Source: Halotia branconii CENA392 (GTDB lineage: Bacteria > Cyanobacteriota > Cyanobacteriia > Cyanobacteriales > Nostocaceae). Taken from it: DNA of 64,000 bases. Below, in pieces: positions 25,012-32,447 of this stretch (position 1 is its first letter; each line of letters begins with the position of its first letter). The notes beneath the pieces were generated by a model that was given only the letters and a program-made list of their open reading frames with translations, did not search any database and was not told the origin of the DNA. A program made the translations under genes and the position numbers. The DNA lies in the NCBI RefSeq assembly GCF_029953635.1, contig NZ_CP124543.1, forward strand, positions 6,542,367 to 6,606,366. Direction: 5' to 3'.

Positions 25012-27403
25012 ATTCAAACCTGCCTGACTCGAACTCAACTTGGTAATTCCTAGTGCCGGAATCAAACCCAACTATCGCCACCAACTCACCACCATACATT
25101 GCTAGCTGCCCCACATTCGGCGACCAGGAATCATCGGGAAGTGGATATAAATCAGCTAGTGATAATCGCGGCTGAACAATATCACCCAGGACATTAACAT
25201 CGGCTTTCTTCACAGATAGATATAGCTGAATGACTTTGACTTTTTTACCCAGCGATCGCGACAGATAAACCCCGCCCACCTCAATATTCTTGTAATGTTT
25301 TGTAACGGAATGGGGTGAGGGGTTAGACCCAGGATCACCTTGAGGATCACCCCCCGGATCAGTGACCGAAGAATGGCTATGATTATTATCTGGTAAGTCT
25401 TTAGAGCTTGTTTTCACACTCTGTATATTTTCGCACAGGATCAGGGAAGGATCACCCTTCGGATCACCTCCAGAAGCTATATCTGGTAAGGCATCTAGCC
25501 GAAGGTGATCCTTAAGAGGTGTTGGGGGTTCAGAAATTTCCGTCTGCTCACTTTTTTTGCTATTTTCAGGACTTCGAGGATCACCTTTGGCTGTATCGCT
25601 TACTGCATCTAGCTTTTGAAGGTGATCCGAGGGGTGATCCTGGGGTGATCCTCTCTTTTTTATACATGGGTCTGTACTATCCTCTGATTCTTCTCCAGCA
25701 AGGCTTATGGAATTTGAGTAGTACTGATCCGAGGGGTGATCCTTTGGTGATCCTTGCTGATCCTCCTTTAGTGATCCTTCATAGACCAGGTAATAAAGGT
25801 TTGGTTTGCCCGGCCGGAGCTTTCTACTAATTAACCCATCGGCTGATAGCTCACTCAGGTATTTACGAGCATAGGCACTGGAGAAGCCCAACCTATGGGC
25901 GATTTCCTCACTAGTAAATTTGATGTTGCGGTGGTCAGCGAGAAATTGCAGCGTTTTCTCTTTGGCATTTTGAGATGACCCGCCGAAGTCTTGCCCCTCT
26001 TCTCCCATGAAACTAAAGCTGAGGTCTTCGGGGTTAAAAAACATCCGGTATTTCTTGTTTGAGGAACGCGATCGCGATTTATTAATTTCCAGGATGCGGT
26101 CGTTAGGGGTTGCAGTTTCGCTTTTGTCTGTGACGAGTGTCCAAACTTCACTCACGGCGTTTCTAATTGCGGTTGTCCCGCGTACACCACCTTCTCGGTT
26201 TGTGTGATGGATGATCAAAAATGTGACTTGGTACTGAATAGCCAGTCCGGTCATCTCCAAAATTGGGCGGGCGTATTCCATCTGCGATTCTTGATAGATA
26301 GAGTATTTGTTAGCGGTGCTGAGGGAGTCAATAACAGCAAACTCCGGTTGAAACTCTTTTAAGTCTTGGATCAGCGTGGGCATATTCTCGGCACTCCAGC
26401 CAAACCGCACCCGCACGTATTTATCGATATCGTCCTCAGAGTAACCAAGCGCCTCCAAGGCTTGCACCATGTCTCCCGGACTTTCGTCTCCTTGGTAGTA
26501 GAGAATTTTGCGTTTCTCCCCGGTAGTGATGAAGGGCCCAAGTTGAGAACCCTGAATCATGACTTTACCGATTCCATAGGCAAGTTTGGTTTTCCCAATT
26601 CCACCATCAGCAGCTAAAAGAATTGTTGTGCTTTTGGGAACAAGACCATTTATTAACCACTCACGAACTGTAGAACCTGCTAACTCTTTTAACTCCTGAT
26701 AAGTGAGTAATTTGCTACACTTTTCTGTCAGACTTTTTAGGTAAAAAAGTTCTAAAAAATTCATTGATACGCGATAGTCATCAGACAAATCTTTTAGCTT
26801 CAGTAATCGCAAAGTCGGTTCAGAACAAGTAGTATAAATTGATGTCAACTCCTGTAGCATTTGACCGTGCCTCCATCGCTGATGTTCTTCTTTGGTGGGT
26901 GCAATTGGTGTTTCAATGATTGAACGAGTTTTTTCAGTGATTGCAGCTACTAAGTCAGGTATTTCACGGTCAGTTTCATATCCTAAGCGGGTGATATCAT
27001 TGCCCAATTTAATGTACTGCCTATGTAGATGTGCCTTGATTACTAACCAAGCCATAGCATCAATATTGACAGCGGTAACATTCCACTCAAGAGAAGCCAT
27101 CTTGCTCTGACCTCCGATTCTGGCAAGAATACCTTGCTCCCTTAAGAGGCTAGTAACACTTAATAAATCAGTCGGTTTACCTTTTTTAGAAAGTCTCAAA
27201 CAAGCTTGATAAATGTCTCTATGGGCGCTAACGTAAAAATGTTCTGGTCTTAGCCTGTCACTGACGAGATAAATTGCTTTTGGGTCGTCAAGTATACCTC
27301 TAATTACTGCTTCTTCTGCTTCTATCTCGCATGGTGGTAAGCGGTCGTTAGCTGTACTAAATTCAGCTTGTACTTGGGGAAATTGGTAGATACCTTGCGT
27401 CAT
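24980..27403 (-). CDS. Replication protein: DnaB-N domain + RecA-like ATPase + winged helix
   Basis: 807 residues. Residues 20-140 match the DnaB N-terminal domain (PPCEIEAEEAVIRGILDDP, HRDIYQACLRLSKKGKPTDL). Residues 250-430 are a RepA/AAA_25-type RecA fold with Walker A AADGGIGKT (265-272) and Walker B FAVIDS (Asp359). Residues 478-545 form a winged helix. A low-complexity linker (546-705) repeats GDPxGDP and DHPSD; residues 705-807 form an SH3-like end. It is probably the initiator or helicase loader of the element. The linker DNA holds an octamer array that may be the origin. Confidence 0.85.
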   Translation of the reverse strand: MTQGIYQFPQVQAEFSTANDRLPPCEIEAEEAVIRGILDDPKAIYLVSDRLRPEHFYVSAHRDIYQACLRLSKKGKPTDLLSVTSLLREQGILARIGGQSKMASLEWNVTAVNIDAMAWLVIKAHLHRQYIKLGNDITRLGYETDREIPDLVAAITEKTRSIIETPIAPTKEEHQRWRHGQMLQELTSIYTTCSEPTLRLLKLKDLSDDYRVSMNFLELFYLKSLTEKCSKLLTYQELKELAGSTVREWLINGLVPKSTTILLAADGGIGKTKLAYGIGKVMIQGSQLGPFITTGEKRKILYYQGDESPGDMVQALEALGYSEDDIDKYVRVRFGWSAENMPTLIQDLKEFQPEFAVIDSLSTANKYSIYQESQMEYARPILEMTGLAIQYQVTFLIIHHTNREGGVRGTTAIRNAVSEVWTLVTDKSETATPNDRILEINKSRSRSSNKKYRMFFNPEDLSFSFMGEEGQDFGGSSQNAKEKTLQFLADHRNIKFTSEEIAHRLGFSSAYARKYLSELSADGLISRKLRPGKPNLYYLVYEGSLKEDQQGSPKDHPSDQYYSNSISLAGEESEDSTDPCIKKRGSPQDHPSDHLQKLDAVSDTAKGDPRSPENSKKSEQTEISEPPTPLKDHLRLDALPDIASGGDPKGDPSLILCENIQSVKTSSKDLPDNNHSHSSVTDPGGDPQGDPGSNPSPHSVTKHYKNIEVGGVYLSRSLGKKVKVIQLYLSVKKADVNVLGDIVQPRLSLADLYPLPDDSWSPNVGQLAMYGGELVAIVGFDSGTRNYQVEFESGRFEYVKAKRLAKP
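25332..25777. repeat. GGTGATCC/GGATCACC octamer array inside rep
   Basis: Eleven exact copies of GGATCACC or its complement start at 25332, 25344, 25449, 25461, 25504, 25578, 25621, 25633, 25644, 25735 and 25746, with about five one- or two-mismatch copies. Close neighbours are 11-12 bp apart, near one helical turn. Both orientations occur and encode different peptides in the rep frame (GDP or DHP), so the DNA sequence rather than the protein appears to be conserved. Iteron-like. Confidence 0.8.
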
Positions 27404-27864
27404 TCCTCTACCCCCAAAAATATGCTAGAATTAACTTCAATGATGGCAACAAAGATTATCTGAACTGTTAAGCCGTTCTCTCGTTTACGTTTATTTTTCA
27501 TCTTTATTTTTGATTGTTTAATGTTTTACTCACCGCCTTGGTGAGTATTTTTTTTGTAGTGTTAATAGCGGGTTAATTAATGGCTATTAACGTTGGTTGG
27601 GTAAGTGCGATCGCACAAAAACCAGCATCTGACCAAGGCGATCGCACAAAAAAACCAGCATCTGACCAAGGGCGATCGCACAAAAAAAAACCAGCATCTC
27701 ACCAAGGCGATCGCACAAAAAAACCAGCGGCTGACCAAGGGCGATCGCTCCAGCACTGGTCGGTTTGTTAAAAGCAATGTCCATAGTCCTTTGGGGGAAG
27801 TATTAGGGAAGGCGGATCGAGTTGGCGCTCTATCCGCCATGTTGTTTACCGAAAAAGAAATTAA
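27404..27864. promoter_or_regulatory. Divergent control region of rep and the KGK gene
   Basis: A 460-bp gap between divergent starts. The left 150 bp, next to rep, contain a short hairpin (TCACCGCCTTGGTGA near 27531). The middle holds the tandem HIP1/A-tract repeats listed separately. The last 100 bp before the KGK start show no further structure. ORFs across the repeats are artefacts of its periodicity. Confidence 0.6.
27607..27748. repeat. Tandem 31-35 bp repeats with GCGATCGC and A-tracts
   Basis: Five GCGATCGC octamers start at 27607, 27638, 27672, 27707 and 27741. Between them lie four copies of CACAAA(A)n-CCAGCATCTGACCAAG with A-tracts of varying length. Spacings of 31, 34, 35 and 34 bp keep sites on nearly the same DNA face about three turns apart. 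Varied A-tract lengths break every reading frame, so this is a DNA element, perhaps an iteron, partition site or operator. Confidence 0.8.
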
Positions 27865-28137
27865 ATGAATAACATTCGATTAGATGATGGGGATGTTGTG
27901 TCAAGTAGTACTGCGGACTTTGGACTAGGAAACACTTTTAAAGTCAGCGAACTCAAGTTACAAATTCAAGCTCTTTTTAAGGAAGGAACTGAAGACGGAC
28001 TCATTGCGGCTTATAGATGTTCATGGTTCGATGAAGAAGGGGCTGAGGAATTTGAAATACTGCGACAAGAAGGTGGGGGCTGGCAAAAAGGTAGAGTTCG
28101 GTTTCAGCTAGAGTTTATTCCGGATCAACCGCAATAA
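27865..28137 (+). CDS. KGK-domain protein
   Basis: 90 residues. The segments NTFKVSELKLQIQALF and EFEILRQEGGGWQKGRVRFQLEFIPD match the cyanobacterial KGK family, named for the GWQKGK-type motif, here GWQKGRV. Function is unknown. It is divergent from rep, follows the tandem HIP1 repeats, and ends at a hairpin terminator. Confidence 0.75.
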   Translation: MNNIRLDDGDVVSSSTADFGLGNTFKVSELKLQIQALFKEGTEDGLIAAYRCSWFDEEGAEEFEILRQEGGGWQKGRVRFQLEFIPDQPQ

Positions 28138-28180
28138 ATTAATTTGTTGCTTTACCTTGCGTTAATCGCCCAAAACAAAA

Positions 28181-28205
28181 CCGTCATACCGATGAGGTAA
28201 GACGG
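28181..28205 (+). terminator. Hairpin terminator after the KGK gene
   Basis: CCGTCATACC-gatga-GGTAAGACGG pairs over ten positions with one A-A mismatch, followed by CTTTATTCG. It lies 44 bp after the KGK stop and just before the end of the convergent ribbon-helix-helix gene, so it may serve both. Confidence 0.7.
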
Positions 28206-28207
28206 CT

Positions 28208-28563
28208 TTATTCGTTCTCTTCAATCTGCTGCTCTAGTTGAGACTGAAGCGCTTCAAATTCTTGGATTCTCGATTGGAGCTTTTCTGCCTCATCGTTGGC
28301 TTGCCGAATTTGATTTTCAAGTTTGTTAATTTCCTCTTTCTTCGCTGCCAGCTGATCGCGGTAGTCGGCAATCAGTTGGCGCAGCATTCCCCCAGTAATT
28401 GATTTTCCAAGGGTGAGGACGCTTGCTCTCTCGCTATGCGTTCGATCATCTCGCTTTTGCTCAGTCCCATAGCCTTCGCCTTCGCGTCGAGCATCTCTAC
28501 TCCCTCCGGAGTAAGTGTCAAAGTTAGATCCTTTTTCCTTTGCCCGTGTAGCGGCTTTCTCAT
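28208..28563 (-). pseudogene. Ribbon-helix-helix + coiled-coil regulator, split by a frameshift
   Basis: From an ATG at 28563 one frame encodes a CopG-type ribbon-helix-helix (KKDLTLTLTPEGVEMLDAKA...LSKSEMIERIARE), then ends at AN-stop near 28372. Another frame continues the sense with GGMLRQLIADYRDQLAAKKEEINKLENQ and a coiled coil to 28208. Joining them at the G5 run near 28390-28394 gives one protein of about 118 residues. This may be a real mutation, a sequencing error or programmed slippage. It is preceded by operator-like repeats, so it is probably an autoregulated copy-control or partition repressor. Confidence 0.6.
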
Positions 28564-28566
28564 TAA

Positions 28567-28658
28567 TTGTACCCATGCACTACTCCTTGATTGTACCCTT
28601 GCACTATGTTTACATTTAACCCTGGTACTATTATATTTATAGTTGTACAGGGGTACAA
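28567..28658. promoter_or_regulatory. TTGTAC operator repeats before the ribbon-helix-helix gene
   Basis: Two direct repeats, TTGTACCCATGCACTACT (28567-28584) and TTGTACCCTTGCACTATG (28591-28608), are 24 bp apart. A perfect inverted repeat TTGTAC-AGGG-GTACAA lies at 28643-28658. The first overlaps the start region of the regulator. This is the expected layout of an operator bound by a dimeric ribbon-helix-helix protein. Confidence 0.65.
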
Positions 28659-28914
28659 TGATTTTTACAACCCCTGTGATTAAAACCCCAAACCATGCAG
28701 AGATAGCAGACTGCAAGCATTGAGCGAATCAAAGACCTGCTAGGGGATGAGTGCCAATTAAAAGCCAGGGTTTTGTATCGTCCCTGGCAGGTAAAAATCT
28801 TGAGTGTAAAGGAGGTCAATAAATAACAACAATAGCTTAACACTATACACAGCAAGACTTTGGCTAATTGTTAAATAACAATCCAGCAATTCATAATTCA
28901 ACTATTAAGCCACT
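28659..28914. other. Intergenic, no clear gene
   Basis: This lies between the operator and the next rightward gene. A frame without a usable start (IERIKDLLGDECQLKARVLYRP...) at about 28718-28827 looks protein-like and may be a gene remnant. No other structure was seen. Confidence 0.35.
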
Positions 28915-29280
28915 ATGACCGATCAACAAACCACCGATAGAACCATTGCTAACGGTCGATCCATGACCGCGAATAGCCGTAAAGGCAAGAAGAAGGAATG
29001 GAAGGACTTGTCTATTGACCCACTATCGGAGGGGTTTGATGGACATCAAGCTGAATATGTCGTGGGTAAAGCTCCAGTCACCTGGGCGCACATCCAAACC
29101 GGACAACTTTTTTCTCGTTCCAAAAGTGGTAAGAACCTGCACGTAAAACTAAACGACGGTCGCGCAGTGTGTTTGGACACTCAAAAGCCACTTGAAGTTA
29201 AACCCAGTATCCGTAACTCATTACAGGTTTGGGTTGTGACTAACTTCAACTCGACCACCGCCAACAAAGCAGATTTTTAG
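28915..29280 (+). CDS. Unknown element protein, first of the rightward small-gene set
   Basis: 121 residues. The N-terminus is polar and basic (NGRSMTANSRKGKKKEWKDL); the C-terminal 70 residues form a small beta-rich domain (EYVVGKAPVTWAHIQTGQLFSRSKSGKNLHVKLNDGRAVCLD). It resembles small RNA- or DNA-binding barrels, but no family is recognised. It starts a rightward series that ends with the FtsK/HerA-like ATPase. Confidence 0.6.
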   Translation: MTDQQTTDRTIANGRSMTANSRKGKKKEWKDLSIDPLSEGFDGHQAEYVVGKAPVTWAHIQTGQLFSRSKSGKNLHVKLNDGRAVCLDTQKPLEVKPSIRNSLQVWVVTNFNSTTANKADF

Positions 29281-29354
29281 GACGACCGCCTCGGTCAAGA
29301 ACGCGATCGCCTAGAGATTAGTCTCCACCAAGAAAACTAAACATCACCAAAATT

Positions 29355-29564
29355 ATGCCAGAAGACGTTAATAAATCCTACGTTCAGCGCTACATCAACC
29401 GTGCTGAAACCACAACCAGCGAAGAAGAGAGACAGAACTGCCTCTACCGGGCTGGTACTCAGATGGAAGTCATCCCTTGCGATGGTAACGACCACCTGAC
29501 CCCAGAACAGAAACAAACAGTCTTGGATGCAGCCAAAGAACTGCTAGGGGATGGCAATGGATAG
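29355..29564 (+). CDS. Small unknown element protein
   Basis: 69 residues, soluble and acidic (YVQRYINRAETTTSEEERQNCLYRAGTQM, LTPEQKQTVLDAAKELLGDG), predicted as three helices. Its end overlaps the start of the next gene by 14 nt, supporting a real coupled pair. No family or motif recognised. Confidence 0.55.
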   Translation: MPEDVNKSYVQRYINRAETTTSEEERQNCLYRAGTQMEVIPCDGNDHLTPEQKQTVLDAAKELLGDGNG

Positions 29565-29751
29565 CAGTAGAACTCCTCAACAGGACGAACAGACAGTTAA
29601 TAACCTTGATTTCAACCCGATACTAACTAGCTGTGAGTCTGAGATTAAAGATGGCATCAGCGCCAACTTTGACCCCATGCCACAACCTGACCCCAGCCAG
29701 GACAACTCAGTTTACAACTTTAACGCCATCCTTGACGGCTTACTCGATTAA
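29551..29751 (+). CDS. Small acidic unknown protein
   Basis: 66 residues, acidic and Asn/Asp/Gln-rich (QDEQTVNNLDFNPILTSCESEIKDG, PMPQPDPSQDNSVYNFNAILDGLLD), likely disordered. It overlaps the previous gene. A second ATG two codons later is also possible. Function unknown. Confidence 0.5.
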   Translation: MAMDSSRTPQQDEQTVNNLDFNPILTSCESEIKDGISANFDPMPQPDPSQDNSVYNFNAILDGLLD

Positions 29752-29797
29752 CTACAATCCCCCTACCAAGGGGGTTACAGCAATTTTGAGGTTTAAA

Positions 29798-29962
29798 ATG
29801 GACAACAAAGGTAACAGTTTTCTTTTGCTACTCCTGGCGGTGGGAATCGTCGGTTTCACTTGGTATCAAGGCTCCGACCAAAATCTACAAGCGCGAGAAT
29901 TGAAAAACTGCCAATCAGAATTTAAGTCCTTTAAGGATGGCATCACCTATGGCAGAAACTGA
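29798..29962 (+). CDS. Small single-TM protein
   Basis: 54 residues with one N-terminal membrane segment (NSFLLLLLAVGIVGFTWYQG) and a charged tail (LQARELKNCQSEFKSFKDG). The ATG at 29798 has GAGG about 7 nt upstream. It overlaps the start of the next membrane-protein gene. It lies just before the translocase gene, so it may belong to the same membrane complex. Confidence 0.55.
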   Translation: MDNKGNSFLLLLLAVGIVGFTWYQGSDQNLQARELKNCQSEFKSFKDGITYGRN

Positions 29963-30314
29963 ACCACAGAAAATAGTAGTCGAGGTTCCCAGCGATCGCA
30001 GTTCTTATGCCCCATTCCCCATGCCCCAGGCATCCAGGATGGAAGAATTTAAAAAGGGATGGATAAATGCGATCGCGCTCCCCGACAACCCCACAGACTT
30101 AGTTTTTGAAATTACTGCATACATTACCATTCCGGCATTAATCACCAGCTGTTGGGCATCGTTCCCTATTCCCGGTTTTTTAAGAGTTGGGGCATTGATT
30201 GCCGTTGGGGTGAGTGTGCTGGTACTGTGGCAGATGCTAGCGATTACCGAAATTAAGAATTACTTAACATTTCGCTTAATTCTGATAGCAGTGGGGGCAG
30301 CAATGGGACTATGA
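29937..30314 (+). CDS. Membrane protein with an in-frame STRR insertion
   Basis: 125 residues (an ATG four codons later, at 29949, is an alternative with better spacing to AAGGA). After a soluble N-terminus come about three hydrophobic segments (ITAYITIPALITSCWASFPI, VGALIAVGVSVLVLWQMLAI, FRLILIAVGAAMGL). The coding DNA at about 30007-30030 is three heptamers ATGCCCC/ATTCCCC, encoding APFPMPQ: a Nostoc short tandem repeat captured in frame. It overlaps the ATPase gene by 4 nt, indicating co-translation. Confidence 0.65.
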   Translation: MASPMAETEPQKIVVEVPSDRSSYAPFPMPQASRMEEFKKGWINAIALPDNPTDLVFEITAYITIPALITSCWASFPIPGFLRVGALIAVGVSVLVLWQMLAITEIKNYLTFRLILIAVGAAMGL

Positions 30315-31564
30315 CAACTGATTTACACCCCTCACAAGTACACAGCTATTTAAAGATGTACCATAGCACCCAAACAGCATCTTGGTTGTGCTGGGCTGCA
30401 TCGGTGCTAGTGTTGTGCGCTGCGGTCGATGTTCGTCAAAAACAAATCAAGCCTTGGTTGCTGTTTGGCTCCGCATCGGCGCTGGTCGGTGGGGTCAACC
30501 TCCGTAAGTCAGCCAAGGAACTAAACCAGATGTTAGGAACCATCGACCGAGCATCACAGCTTAACTTTCAAGCGTTAGCAAGAACTCAAACTCAGCCCAC
30601 AGCACAGTTGGCTATTACGGTTGGAACTATTGACGCTAACTGGAAACCCGCTAATTTAATCACTGACCCAGTTGAGTATATCCAGAAAAAGCAGAAACAC
30701 GTTGCTTTAGTTGGTGGTACTGGTGATGGCAAGTCAACTTTCACCCAATACTTGTCATCAAAAATCGGAGGACGGGTCATCGTCTACGATTCAGATGCCA
30801 AGCCAGATGATTGGTCATGGCTTGACCAAAATGATGTCATTGGCCGTAAAGGCAACTTCAAAGCCATAGACACCGCCATGTCTAAAGATTTAGAAAATCT
30901 TGAAGACTTGGTTGAGCTTCGCGGCGAGGGGGGAGATAACGCGATCGCTGGTCGGGAGCGCTTCATGATTGCTGAAGAGTTCCCCATCCTGGTCGATGAA
31001 TGTCCCAACTCAACTTTTTGGATTAAGCGCCACGCCAAGCGGGGTAGGAGGTATCAGCAATTTATTTGTGCGATCGCCCAAAATGACACCGCTGAAAACT
31101 TTGGCTTACAAGGCGACAAGGACACACTCTACAGCTGCTTTGTCCTGGTACGGCTGGGGCAGTTTGCCCGTGACTACGCCAGGACTAAACTCAAAGATCC
31201 ACAGCTAGAGCAATGGTTAAAAGCTGGAGGTAAAAAACGCTTTATGGTCGATGATTGCCCGTGTGAACTCGACCTCAGCAACTGGGGAGTAGGAACAGCC
31301 GCGGCGGTGGAGTCTGACCGCGGCACAAATGCTGAGGCACAAATACCCCAGCCAACCCTGAACGAATATGAACAATTTATCGTGGATTGGGGTAAACGGA
31401 ATCCAAGTAACTTGTTAAAAGCGGGAATGCTTCAACGATCAACGCGATTGTTTGATGATTTCCAGCCCGATGAGGTTCGGCTTATCTTTGCATCCCTTGC
31501 TGACAAGGGTTTAGGGACATTGGAGGGGACAGGCAATCAACTCGGCTGGGTGTGGATAGAATAA
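30311..31564 (+). CDS. Membrane-anchored FtsK/HerA-like DNA translocase with C-terminal winged helix
   Basis: 417 residues. Two membrane segments at about 22-38 and 48-62; Walker A GGTGDGKST (135-143); VIVYDSDAKPDDW strand; Walker B PILVDE (Asp229, Glu230); a polar sensor AIAQND (Gln257). Residues 350-417 look like a winged helix (NEYEQFIVDWGKRNPSNLL...FQPDEVRLIFASLADKG). The order TM-TM-ATPase-winged helix matches FtsK/TraB-type dsDNA pumps and coupling proteins. No relaxase is encoded nearby. It is the likely transfer or packaging motor; GTCTACA repeats start 2 bp after the stop. Confidence 0.8.
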   Translation: MTTDLHPSQVHSYLKMYHSTQTASWLCWAASVLVLCAAVDVRQKQIKPWLLFGSASALVGGVNLRKSAKELNQMLGTIDRASQLNFQALARTQTQPTAQLAITVGTIDANWKPANLITDPVEYIQKKQKHVALVGGTGDGKSTFTQYLSSKIGGRVIVYDSDAKPDDWSWLDQNDVIGRKGNFKAIDTAMSKDLENLEDLVELRGEGGDNAIAGRERFMIAEEFPILVDECPNSTFWIKRHAKRGRRYQQFICAIAQNDTAENFGLQGDKDTLYSCFVLVRLGQFARDYARTKLKDPQLEQWLKAGGKKRFMVDDCPCELDLSNWGVGTAAAVESDRGTNAEAQIPQPTLNEYEQFIVDWGKRNPSNLLKAGMLQRSTRLFDDFQPDEVRLIFASLADKGLGTLEGTGNQLGWVWIE

Positions 31565-31565
31565 C

Positions 31566-31784
31566 GTCTACAGCCTGTCTACACCTTGTCTACAGGCTGC
31601 AAGCACCGTTTTACGGATAAATTATTTTTAATTACCCAGTATTGCGAGTGCAACCATCACCCACTGACACCTAATCACCACCCCAGCAACAGTCTGTCTA
31701 CACCGTCTACAATTTTCCAACCCCAAAAAATCGGCTGTAGACGGCTGTAATCCTTGCCAAGATAGGATTTTAGCGACTGTAGAC
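31566..31784. repeat. Seven GTCTACA repeats after the translocase gene
   Basis: GTCTACA starts at 31566, 31577, 31588 (exactly 11 bp apart), 31696 and 31705; its complement TGTAGAC starts at 31736 and 31778. They lie in the 275-bp gap between the translocase and the integrase-side genes. Helical phasing suggests protein binding on one face. They may be a recognition locus for the translocase, a replication site, or operators of the downstream genes. Confidence 0.8.
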
Positions 31785-31839
31785 AATTTTTAAAAATCTC
31801 AAAAATTGGAATTTTCTCAATAAAAATGACTGAAAACTC

Positions 31840-32253
31840 ATGAAAATTAAAACAATACATGCTCACTTTTTGATTTCAACTGGCAACTATAGCAATGAAA
31901 GAATCGGGTTCTCTGTAAATTTGGATGATGGAGAAACGGCAGAAGAAGTAGTTCCAATTTTAAGAGAACGGGCTAAAAAGATTGTTGGAGAGAAAGCCGA
32001 CGATCTTTATGAAAAGCGAAATAAACTACATAGAGACTGCATCCAGTTTGAAGACAGATTAGATAAATTACGTAAAGAATGGGACGCTACAGCAGCATTC
32101 TTAAAAGCACAAGGATTAAACCCAGATGCTCCATCAATGCCACAGTTTCGCAATTTATTATCAGCAGTAACTGTAGAATCTGAGGTTGTTTCCGATGATG
32201 AGGATGACGAGGAAGAAGATAATTATGACGAAGATGACGAGGATTATAACTAG
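31840..32253 (+). CDS. Unknown element protein with acidic tail; paralogue of next gene
   Basis: 137 residues. The N-terminal 45 residues (MKIKTIHAHFLISTGNYSNERIGFSVNLDDGETAEEV) share pattern with the next gene product; the middle is a coiled coil (NKLHRDCIQFEDRLDKLRKEWDAT); the last 20 residues are almost all Asp, Glu, Tyr or Asn. Similar short N-terminal domains occur in phage and plasmid proteins. The acidic tail may mimic DNA. It lies 2 nt before the next gene. Confidence 0.6.
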   Translation: MKIKTIHAHFLISTGNYSNERIGFSVNLDDGETAEEVVPILRERAKKIVGEKADDLYEKRNKLHRDCIQFEDRLDKLRKEWDATAAFLKAQGLNPDAPSMPQFRNLLSAVTVESEVVSDDEDDEEEDNYDEDDEDYN

Positions 32254-32255
32254 CA

Positions 32256-32441
32256 ATGAGAATTGAAACTATCACATATAAACGAATTAAAAACTTAGGT
32301 AATTTCAATAGTGAACATCTTGAAGCCACAGCAATTGTATCTGAAGATGATAACCCAGATGTTGCAGCCGACATCCTCAAAGAATTTGTTTTGAAAAAAA
32401 CTTTATCCAGAACCATCAGAAGCAAGCGCCGTACCCGATGA
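32256..32441 (+). CDS. Small protein, single-domain paralogue of the upstream gene
   Basis: 61 residues: MRIETITYKRIKNLGNFNSEHLEATAIVSEDDNPDVAADILKEF, matching the upstream protein's N-terminus in pattern (M-I-TI...GN(Y/F)(S/N)xE...). It ends in a basic tail (LSRTIRSKRRTR) where the paralogue has an acidic one. It lies 2 nt after that gene and 6 nt before the integrase, so the three form one operon. Its size and position would suit an excision or integrase accessory factor; this is inference. Confidence 0.6.
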   Translation: MRIETITYKRIKNLGNFNSEHLEATAIVSEDDNPDVAADILKEFVLKKTLSRTIRSKRRTR

Positions 32442-32447
32442 TTTTTA

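Noticed and set aside
27580..27868. Overlapping ORFs across the HIP1/A-tract tandem repeat (for example with KPASDQGDRTKK units)
   Set aside because: The apparent protein repeats on both strands and in several frames come from DNA periodicity; A-tract length changes shift the frame between units.
28718..28827. Frame IERIKDLLGDECQLKARVLYRP...
   Set aside because: Protein-like but without an ATG, GTG or TTG at a sensible place and preceded by a stop; not called as a gene.
30311..31564. Inovirus Zot/pI morphogenesis ATPase
   Set aside because: Zot proteins have an N-terminal ATPase and a later membrane segment; here two membrane segments come first and a winged helix last.
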